The notes under the pieces are model-generated. The model did not search any database. It was not told the origin of the DNA and worked only from the letters and a program-made list of their open reading frames with translations. A program made the position numbers and the translations under genes. This document shows positions 1 through 5,743 of a stretch of 7,840 nucleotides of DNA, piece after piece. The DNA is taken from assembly GCA_046545575.1 (NCBI GenBank), contig JBKGZM010000079.1:1-7840 (forward strand), read 5' to 3'. Source of the DNA: JAGXOF01 sp046545575 (GTDB lineage: Bacteria > Chloroflexota > Dehalococcoidia > SZUA-161 > SpSt-899). Each line of letters opens with the position of its first letter. The first letter of the stretch is position 1.

Positions 1-66
1 TTTTCTTGTTTACCAATAGGATATCTTAACCCGAGCCCCCTTCATAGTATCTTCCTTACTTGTATC
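1..66. other. Left edge, no feature recognised
   Basis: This short stretch has no open frame of useful length, no convincing promoter and no repeat. If the element at 67-316 is transcribed leftward, a gene belonging to it could lie beyond this edge and would not be visible here. Confidence 0.4.
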
Positions 67-316
67 GGGATTGAGTGAGACTCTAGGTGGCGCTGTTAGA
101 GGGTCCAAGGGATAAAAATCCCATCTCAAAAGGCTGCATGCTGAGAATTAATACAAATGAGGTCTTTTGCGGAGATCGCTGCTGGGTAACCAAAAATTGC
201 GCGGGAGCTTTGTGGTAAGGCCAGTGGAAGTACTATCAAACTGCAAGGAGCCGGTGCATAGGGAAAAGACCCCTAGACCCTGAGTTGTTATTCTCACACC
301 ATCTCACTCAATTCCC
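67..316. ncRNA. Candidate structured RNA or small inverted-repeat element
   Basis: No convincing protein lies here on either strand. The ends are complementary: 67-80 pairs with 302-316 over 14 base pairs with one bulged T at 313, and 11 of those pairs are uninterrupted (70-80 with 302-312). Two further perfect helices nest inside it: 82-87 with 272-277 (6 bp) and 161-168 with 264-271 (8 bp). The last two abut at 271/272 and could stack. A local hairpin GGGAT-AAAA-ATCCC sits at 109-122. Only the terminal helix is unlikely by chance; the inner ones gain weight from being nested. I do not recognise it as SRP RNA, RNase P RNA, tmRNA, 6S RNA or a known riboswitch. It could equally be a MITE-like element with 14-bp terminal inverted repeats. 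The transcribed strand is unknown; a possible promoter at 351-379 would make it the minus strand. Confidence 0.35.
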
Positions 317-462
317 TCCTTACAGGATTCCTCCTTTCATAACCTGTATTATTCTGCCATTTTGGGACCCCTTTGTCAAGGGCTTGTTGGTTGTGGTTAT
401 GGCTTGTGGGCGATATAACAGAGGGGACCAACGTGTCGTTGCTACGAAAATACAGGCTGATT
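317..462. other. Gene-free spacer between paired element and repeat cluster
   Basis: No credible gene. It holds the possible leftward promoter at 351-379, a 5-bp hairpin at 369-382, and an 8-bp inverted match CCTGTATT (343-350) with AATACAGG (449-456). On the minus strand two Shine-Dalgarno-like AAGGAGG stretches occur (around 331-337 and 314-321); the second lies seven bases before a GTG at 307. Confidence 0.4.
351..379 (-). promoter_or_regulatory. Possible sigma70-type promoter reading left
   Basis: On the minus strand a perfect -35 box TTGACA (379-374) is followed after 17 bases by CAGAAT (356-351), which matches TATAAT at four of six places. A TG one base upstream of it gives an extended -10. 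The start would fall near 344, just ahead of the paired element at 67-316. The -35 box is also part of a small CCCTT/AAGGG hairpin, so it may be coincidence. No terminator with a T-run was found between 67 and 1. Confidence 0.3.
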
Positions 463-525
463 GGGTAGGGGAGGCTTTAGCCTCCCAGAGAACTGTATTT
501 AGGGCGAATAAATTCGCCCCTACCC
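463..525. repeat. Compound palindromic repeat with competing stems
   Basis: The outer arms GGGTAGGGG (463-471) and CCCCTACCC (517-525) are perfectly complementary over 9 bp. Inside them are two perfect hairpins: GGGAGGCT (469-476) with AGCCTCCC (479-486), and GGGCGAAT (502-509) with ATTCGCCC (512-519). The inner hairpins use bases 469-471 and 517-519 of the outer arms, so the two folds exclude each other at the junctions. The GTAGGGG...CCCCTAC framing around an interchangeable palindrome is common in intergenic repeats of many environmental bacteria. Confidence 0.7.
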
Positions 526-540
526 TTTTGGATCTGAAGG

Positions 541-587
541 GATTGCCACGAGGCCCCTTCGCTTCGCTCGGGCCCTCTCGCAATGAC
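541..587. repeat. GTCATTGCGAG...GTGGCAATC type dispersed repeat
   Basis: Read on the minus strand the element opens with GTCATTGCGAG (587-577) and closes with GTGGCAATC (549-541), with ATTGC and GCAAT as complementary ends and an imperfect GC-rich middle. This layout matches a short dispersed palindromic repeat I recognise from many bacterial genomes, including Rickettsiales and environmental anaerobes. Its function is unknown. I see one copy here, so repetition within this genome is inferred. Confidence 0.55.
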
Positions 588-596
588 ACACTGAGA

Positions 597-646
597 AGGG
601 CGGCATATAAAATGCCGCCTTACCGTAGGGCGGGGATTTATTCCCC
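597..646. repeat. Two adjacent hairpin repeats
   Basis: GGCGGCAT (599-606) pairs with ATGCCGCC (612-619) around the loop ATAAA. Right after it, following TACCGTAGGGC, GGGGA (632-636) pairs with TCCCC (642-646) around TTTAT. Both share the GGG-start, A/T-rich centre and CCC-end design of the hairpins at 469-519, so they look like members of one repeat cluster. Neither is followed by a T-run in either direction. Confidence 0.6.
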
Positions 647-673
647 TCCTTTGTGACGAGGAATGAAGGGTTA

Positions 674-697
674 GGGATGGCCGACGTCGGCCATCCC
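674..697 (-). terminator. 24-bp perfect palindrome after the ATPase gene, possible terminator
   Basis: The arms GGGATGGCCGAC and GTCGGCCATCCC form a perfect 24-bp palindrome starting 17 bases beyond the stop codon of the last gene. It would make a stable GC-rich hairpin in the transcript and is well placed to end the operon or protect its 3' end. On the minus strand it is followed by TAACCCTTC, with no T-run, so it is not a canonical intrinsic terminator. It may simply belong to the repeat cluster next to it. Confidence 0.4.
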
Positions 698-714
698 ACT
701 CGTTTAGCCTGCAG

Positions 715-3411
715 CTACTCCAAAACGACTTCGTTGGCGCCCAGTTTTCTGTATGAATCCAGGATGTTGTTGTGGCAGGTCAACACGATAATCTGCCTTC
801 CCTCGGAGAACTTTTGCAGTGCCCCGGCTGCCAGGAGGCCTCTTTTATCGTCGAAATTCACCAGGACGTCGTCTATCACGACCGGCATTGGCTCCGACCG
901 TCTTTCATATTCCTCAATCAGTCCCAGCCGCATCGCCAGGTACAATTGCTCCTTTGTTCCCCTGCTCATCTCGGCAACGCCTTTGGCGGCATCCCAATTG
1001 TCCCGTATCCTCAGTTCATCGCTGTCTATGGGTTTGATGATACTGCTATACATCTGGCCGGTGATATCACGGAAGGCGCCTTCGGCTGCCTTGATCACAC
1101 TGGGTTGCCGGGTGTTCTCATACTTTGCTATGGCCTTGTCTATCGTGAATAGAGGTATTTGGGCTCTGATCCACTCCCTTGAGTATTCATGGAGCTGCTG
1201 TTTCCTCTCCTCCACTTCGCCCTGTTTTTTCAATAGTTCCTCGTTTGAGGACAGGCGTTCTATCTCGTTATTGAGATTCCCGATCTCCTGGTTCTTTTGC
1301 TTGCGGTCACTCTCCAGGGACTCTATTTCCTCGTTTACTGCTATTAGCTCAAGCTCTATATTCTCTGGATTTGTCTCCGAAATCGATTGGATGAAGCTTT
1401 CATAATCGCTGCCGCTTCCTACCGTGGATTGTATAATTCTCCTGGCCTCTTCCTTCCGCTGATGCAATTCCTTTCGCTTTTTGAAGACCTCGAATTTGCG
1501 CCTGAAGTCCTCTTCATCCACGGCTCCCATGGAGGAGATGTATTCCTGAACATCCTTCCGGTAGCGGTCTCTCTTTTCGGTAAGGTCCTCGATCCTGGAT
1601 TTCAGTTCGTTGATCCTTTCCTCTGCCCGTTCTTTGTTTCTTTTTGCATCCTTTGCCTCGTTCAGACGTTGTGTGAAGACCTCTATATTCCTGACGATAT
1701 CATCGCCCAGATGCTCCTGAAGGCAAGGAGCGACCTCATCGTGGAGCCTCTTTACATGATCCAGCCTGTTTTGCATTTCTTGAATCTGCCTGTTTAAGTC
1801 GTTCAATGAAGAGAGCCTGGACTGGACATCGTTGATAGCCCTCACGAGTTCAAGTGTCCCTTGTGGCGATAGGTTCTCATCGGGGCCTTTGTCTTGCAAG
1901 AAGCTACGCCACTCCTCTTCCAGGTTTCGATGCTCTAACTCTGCCTGGTTCAGTCTCGACTCCAGATCCTCTTCCATTCGGTCCTTTACGATTGGTTTAC
2001 TGCCTTTCCAGAGAGTTATGAGGGCCAGTGCTCCTGCCACCATGAAAATAGCCGAAATCCCTGCCATGATCCACTGCGACAGGAATCCTCCCAAAACTGT
2101 ACCTGCCAGGCCGAGTGCGGTTATGAAATAGAATATGAATTTGTGCAAAGCGGGACCTTCAAGACCCTTTGAGGCATTTGTTAGCTTCTGTTCCCGGTGC
2201 CATTCCAGCTTGTTGCGTGCATTCCGGACATTCTCCTGCGCATTATCCAGCCTTGATCTATACTGGTCAATGGTGTCAGTTTCTCCATGGGTCAAATTGA
2301 ATTGTCTTATTTTCTCTTCAGTCCACTCCGGACCTATCTGTGCTATCTCCTTCTCGATTGATTGTTGGGCTTCATCTCTTTTTCTTGTCGTCTCGATAAT
2401 GCTGGTTGAAGCGTCCCTGTAAGCCTGGCTCGACTTCTGCAGCGAGACTATTGATGGCTCTTTGTCCAATAGTTCCTGGTTGTAGGTGATGTTTTCCCTT
2501 TTTCGCTCCTCGTCCTTGAGCTCTCGCTCTATTCCTTCAATTTCATCTTCAAGTGATGAGAGCTTTTCCTTCTTGCTTTCCAGATTTGTCAATGCGTCCT
2601 CAGGGAAGTCTGGTACTTCCTCCAATCCGGAGAGCTCGCTTTGGGCTTGTGTGAGATTTATATAGGTTGAAAACAGTTTGCTCTTGTTCTGCAAAGATCT
2701 TTGCTTTGCGTACAGGTTCCGGAGCTTTTGGCCCAGTTGTTCCTCCTCTGCTGCGAGGTTATCTCGTTGCCTGACCTTTTCATCGTAATCCGCCAGTTCC
2801 TGCTGCATCTGGCGTATGTTTCGCTCCAGTTCCCTTATTTCATTGTAGACCTGTGGTATTTTCTGTGCCGAACCGCGTGCCTTGTACAGGTCTTCGGCTC
2901 GCCTGGAGAACTTGCCTTTGATATCCGTTAAAGATACGTTTCCCAACCCCAACCCCGCCCCGTAGATCCGGTGCTTGACATCCTCTCCCTGGAGCGTCTC
3001 GATCTGCTGAAGCTCGTCGAGGCTGATCGCATACACATTCTCATAGAACCGCTTCGATGTATGCCCGAGTATGCGGTCGAGTTCCTCGTACCCCTTTACC
3101 TCACCTGACTCTGTGGTGACGCTTACTTCACCTCCCCTCCCCCCACCCCTCCTCGACACCACAACCACCTCCCCGCTCCGCAACTCGCAAACCATCCGGC
3201 CCCCGTAGGCGTTACCGGAAAGCGATGGATACGGATTGGCCTTCTCCCTGCCGGACGGAAACCCAAACAGCATTCTTCTGATGAAGGCGAGCAATGTAGT
3301 TTTCCCGAACTCGTTGGAGCCGTAGATCACATTAATACCCGGTCTAAACCCGGTGATGTGTTTATCGGCGAAAATGCCGAATCCGTCTATGTGGAGTTCA
3401 CGCAGTTGCAT
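715..3411 (-). CDS. yhaN: Membrane-anchored SbcC/YhaN-type AAA ATPase
   Basis: This 898-residue ATPase is the likely partner of the nuclease encoded just upstream, forming an SbcCD/Mre11-Rad50-like complex for processing DNA ends. Seen: Walker A GSNEFGKTT at 31-39 in an N-terminal lobe (1-185); long charged coiled coil at about 185-415 and 470-765; two hydrophobic helices at about 424-468; ABC signature SRGTKEQ at 816-822; Walker B VVIDD at 844-848; D-loop at 854-855; switch His 880. The usual catalytic Glu after Walker B is Asp 848, as is common in this family. There is no CxxC zinc hook; the membrane pair takes its place, which fits the YhaN (COG4717) family and argues against SbcC itself. 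The ATG lies one base after the upstream stop, with GAGGG five bases before it inside the previous gene, so translation is probably coupled. The gene is complete. The exact substrate is unknown. Confidence 0.88.
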   Translation of the reverse strand: MQLRELHIDGFGIFADKHITGFRPGINVIYGSNEFGKTTLLAFIRRMLFGFPSGREKANPYPSLSGNAYGGRMVCELRSGEVVVVSRRGGGRGGEVSVTTESGEVKGYEELDRILGHTSKRFYENVYAISLDELQQIETLQGEDVKHRIYGAGLGLGNVSLTDIKGKFSRRAEDLYKARGSAQKIPQVYNEIRELERNIRQMQQELADYDEKVRQRDNLAAEEEQLGQKLRNLYAKQRSLQNKSKLFSTYINLTQAQSELSGLEEVPDFPEDALTNLESKKEKLSSLEDEIEGIERELKDEERKRENITYNQELLDKEPSIVSLQKSSQAYRDASTSIIETTRKRDEAQQSIEKEIAQIGPEWTEEKIRQFNLTHGETDTIDQYRSRLDNAQENVRNARNKLEWHREQKLTNASKGLEGPALHKFIFYFITALGLAGTVLGGFLSQWIMAGISAIFMVAGALALITLWKGSKPIVKDRMEEDLESRLNQAELEHRNLEEEWRSFLQDKGPDENLSPQGTLELVRAINDVQSRLSSLNDLNRQIQEMQNRLDHVKRLHDEVAPCLQEHLGDDIVRNIEVFTQRLNEAKDAKRNKERAEERINELKSRIEDLTEKRDRYRKDVQEYISSMGAVDEEDFRRKFEVFKKRKELHQRKEEARRIIQSTVGSGSDYESFIQSISETNPENIELELIAVNEEIESLESDRKQKNQEIGNLNNEIERLSSNEELLKKQGEVEERKQQLHEYSREWIRAQIPLFTIDKAIAKYENTRQPSVIKAAEGAFRDITGQMYSSIIKPIDSDELRIRDNWDAAKGVAEMSRGTKEQLYLAMRLGLIEEYERRSEPMPVVIDDVLVNFDDKRGLLAAGALQKFSEGRQIIVLTCHNNILDSYRKLGANEVVLE

Positions 3412-3412
3412 C

Positions 3413-4687
3413 TTAACCCTCTACGAACTCGTCCAATGTCGCGCTCCTGGCCTCCCGGATAAGCTCCAGCATCTCTTCCTTCGATGGGTATTCCAGATAC
3501 CTCTGCCCCTGCCAGTTCGAAAACAGAGTCTCCATCCGCTCTTGCAGTTCCTCCCACAATTGCCCTTCTCCGCTCTCAATCTCGTCGTAAATGGCCACGA
3601 CATCGGCAACGAAATCATCACCTTGCCTCAATGATTGGAGGCTATATGTTCCGGCGGTGTTGAGAATCAGCTTCTCCAGCCATATCCGTGGGTCTCGCCC
3701 TTCAAGCTCTTCTCTAATACGTTCCGTGATTTCGTCCGTGGTGTTTCCTTTACGCAGTTCCGGGTCGAGGTTTGTCCTGCCCGTGAGCGATAATCGGACT
3801 ACCGCATGCCGACCATCCATGGTGCCGGAGATGTCCTCGCATTTTGTGCCGACGGATGAGATTACGTCGTCGAGGCTGGTGCAGTCGGAGATATCCACGG
3901 TATCGAACTGGTACCGGACGACGTCGGTGGGCACAAACCGGATATCGGGTTCTGCCCCCGGTTCGAGCGTAACCAGGTAGCAGCCCTTCTGGCCCACCTC
4001 TCCCGGATGCCTGCTCTGGGAACATCCGGAATACACGATTGCCGGGTCGCTTTCCCGTAGCTTTGAAGCCGCGTGGGCATGCCCCAGTGCCCAGTAGTCA
4101 ATGCCTTTGCCCACCAGGTCGTTCACTGTGCAGGGAGCATACGGCTCATGGCCTGTGCTTCCTATGTTGGCATGGAGCAATCCGATGTGCGGGACGTTTT
4201 TTTCGGCTGAACTTGGGCCACTCTCTTCCGTGTTCTGAAAGCGCAGTGCCAGGTTCTCATATACATCACGTTTCGGGAAACTGATGCCGGAGATATGTGC
4301 AATGACCTCGCCACCACGGGTTACCGGCTTTGTCTCGACCCTGTCTCCGGGGAAGATGAAAGCGTTTTCAGGCCATTCCAACGTCGCCGACCAGCTATCC
4401 AGCGGGTCGTGGTTGCCGTGGACGATGAAGCTGGGAATGCCTGTATCGAAAAGACGGTTGAGCCCGTCCCTGAATTTCAACTGCGCCTGCACGCTCCTGT
4501 TGGCGCTATCGTAGATATCCCCTGCTATCAAGACACAGTCGACGGCTTCCTTTATCGCCAGTTCGACGATGTTATTGAAGGATTGATAAGTAGATTGGTA
4601 CAGCAGCTCCCTCAGCTCCGGGTTTACGTCGGAGACGCCCTTGAAGGGGCTGTCGATGTGCAAATCAGCGCAGTGGATGAATTTCAT
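3413..4687 (-). CDS. yhaO: Mre11/SbcD/YhaO-type DNA repair metallophosphoesterase
   Basis: This 424-residue protein is a calcineurin-like phosphoesterase, expected to be a metal-dependent exo- or endonuclease acting on DNA ends. All metal-ligand motifs are present in order: Asp 8 and His 10 (ADLHIDSP), Asp 57 (AGDIYD), Asn 92 and His 93 (HGNHD), His 172 (LLHANIG), His 203 and His 205 (GHAHA). Residues about 250-424 form the C-terminal capping and ATPase-docking region, which is less conserved. No signal peptide or membrane helix is seen, so membrane attachment would come through the partner ATPase. The ATG at 4687 is preceded by GAGGA at good spacing and lies 12 bases after the previous stop. 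Its stop is one base from the ATPase start. The length and the pairing with a hookless, membrane-bound ATPase fit YhaO better than SbcD. The precise nuclease specificity cannot be read from the sequence. Confidence 0.88.
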   Translation of the reverse strand: MKFIHCADLHIDSPFKGVSDVNPELRELLYQSTYQSFNNIVELAIKEAVDCVLIAGDIYDSANRSVQAQLKFRDGLNRLFDTGIPSFIVHGNHDPLDSWSATLEWPENAFIFPGDRVETKPVTRGGEVIAHISGISFPKRDVYENLALRFQNTEESGPSSAEKNVPHIGLLHANIGSTGHEPYAPCTVNDLVGKGIDYWALGHAHAASKLRESDPAIVYSGCSQSRHPGEVGQKGCYLVTLEPGAEPDIRFVPTDVVRYQFDTVDISDCTSLDDVISSVGTKCEDISGTMDGRHAVVRLSLTGRTNLDPELRKGNTTDEITERIREELEGRDPRIWLEKLILNTAGTYSLQSLRQGDDFVADVVAIYDEIESGEGQLWEELQERMETLFSNWQGQRYLEYPSKEEMLELIREARSATLDEFVEG

Positions 4688-4699
4688 AGTTTATCCTCA

Positions 4700-5743
4700 T
4701 CATAGGATTGGAAGATGCACTTTGTCCAGCCTGTGGATTCCGGCCTCGCGGGTCAGCTTCACCGCCTCCTGGTACTCTTCCCTGGTTATGCGACGTGTCA
4801 AACTCGGTATCTCCCGAGCTTTGTAAGAAGGATAGTACTGGTCCATTATGTTAACATACGTGTTCGGAGAAATCTCCTCGGCGATGAACTTCACGATTTC
4901 CGCCGTCCCTGCAAGCCCGTTGGGCAGGACCAGATGGCGGATGAGGAGCCCTTTTTGAGCCACTCCGTTTTCGTCTATTTCCAAATCACCTACCTGGCGG
5001 TGCATCTCTTTGACTGCTGCCCTGTTTATCGCAGGGTACTCCGTGATCCCCGAAAGCTCCTCCGCTGTTTTCTCATCGCTGTATTTCATGTCGGGCATAT
5101 AGATATCGATAATCCCGTCGAGTATTGCCAGGGTTTCCAGGGAATCGTATCCGCCGCTATTATATACCAGCGGAATGTTAAATCCCAACTCCACCGCCAC
5201 TGCCAAGGCCTCCAGGATTTGAGGGACTACGTGAGTCAGTGAGACGAGATTTATGTTGTGACAGCCCTGATTCTGAAGTGAAAGCATCATTTGGGCCAGA
5301 GTTTCCTTGCTCACCCTTTCTCCTTGGCCTAGTTGACTTATGTCATAGTTCTGGCAGTAGATGCAGTGCAGGTTGCAGTTGGTGAAGAAAATAGTGCCCG
5401 AGCCGTGGTTGCCGACCAGTGGCTTTTCCTCGCCGAAGTGGGCCCCAAAACTCGATATCATCGCCTGCGCGCCGGTCCGGCATGTTCCCGTCTCATCCTC
5501 CAGGCGATTGACGTTGCATTCTCGGGGACAAACCCGGCATGACTTCAGCAGGGATCTGGCTTTTCTCAGCCTGTCTTTTAGCTCACCGCTCTGGTAGAGG
5601 TCCAGGTAACTCATTTGGCCTTGCCTGGTTATGATGTTATGAATTCGTTGCAGGCGAGGGGGTGGTTTCCTCTCCGACACCGCCCAAGTCCATACCATTC
5701 GAGCGAGATGCTCACTTAAATCAAGCCGGCGACTTTTGGACAC
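4700..5743 (-). CDS. PflX-type radical SAM Fe-S protein (COG1313-like)
   Basis: The radical SAM cluster motif CNLHCIYC gives Cys 123, 127 and 130, counted from the GTG at 5743. A second cysteine set, CRVCPREC (69, 72, 76) plus Cys 88, precedes it, a hallmark of PflX-like proteins once labelled pyruvate formate-lyase activating enzyme-like. Other family stretches include SGTIFFTNCN, NLVSLTHVVPQI, PLVYNSGGYDSLETL and DIYMPDMKY. The real substrate is unknown for the family; no formate-lyase gene is present, so a PFL-activase role is not supported. The start is unclear: GTG 5743 overlaps the previous gene by 28 bases, ATG 5698 leaves a 17-base gap, and ATG 5614 (304 residues, MSYLDLYQSGEL) begins where known homologues usually begin. 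None has a strong ribosome site; the last has AAGG four bases upstream. The 12-base gap to the nuclease gene implies a shared transcript. Confidence 0.85.
   Translation of the reverse strand: MSKSRRLDLSEHLARMVWTWAVSERKPPPRLQRIHNIITRQGQMSYLDLYQSGELKDRLRKARSLLKSCRVCPRECNVNRLEDETGTCRTGAQAMISSFGAHFGEEKPLVGNHGSGTIFFTNCNLHCIYCQNYDISQLGQGERVSKETLAQMMLSLQNQGCHNINLVSLTHVVPQILEALAVAVELGFNIPLVYNSGGYDSLETLAILDGIIDIYMPDMKYSDEKTAEELSGITEYPAINRAAVKEMHRQVGDLEIDENGVAQKGLLIRHLVLPNGLAGTAEIVKFIAEEISPNTYVNIMDQYYPSYKAREIPSLTRRITREEYQEAVKLTREAGIHRLDKVHLPIL

Noticed and set aside
195..215. AAATTGCGCGGGAGC resembles the P4-side element of group I introns
   Set aside because: The matching P7/P8 core elements that a group I intron needs are not present downstream on either strand, so one short resemblance is not enough.
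67..316. A retron msr-msd RNA, suggested by complementary ends
   Set aside because: No reverse transcriptase gene is visible in the window and no clear branching G context was found. A gene beyond position 1 cannot be excluded but is not evidence.
285..656. A 123-codon plus-strand open frame across the repeats
   Set aside because: It runs through several palindromic repeats, has no ribosome site, and its translation reflects repeat sequence rather than a protein family.
463..697. A CRISPR array
   Set aside because: The hairpin units differ in sequence and spacing and there are no direct repeats with regular spacers, nor cas genes.
653..1405. A 250-codon plus-strand open frame
   Set aside because: It lies antisense to the conserved catalytic C-terminus of the ATPase, has low-complexity Ser/Leu-rich translation and no family resemblance. 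It is a by-product of codon use on the other strand.
2000..2160. A zinc hook (CxxC) expected at the coiled-coil apex of an SbcC-like protein
   Set aside because: The segment encodes two hydrophobic helices with no cysteine pair, so the protein is called YhaN-type rather than SbcC.
4190..4206. A AAA AAC slippery heptamer in frame within the nuclease gene
   Set aside because: A -1 shift would meet a stop after under 20 codons and yield a nuclease lacking its last metal motif (GHAH). No stimulatory structure was evident, so it is likely chance Lys-Asn coding.
4700..5743. Naming this gene pflA, a pyruvate formate-lyase activase
   Set aside because: The extra N-terminal cysteine set and the overall motif order fit the PflX/COG1313 group of unknown substrate, and no formate-lyase gene is nearby.
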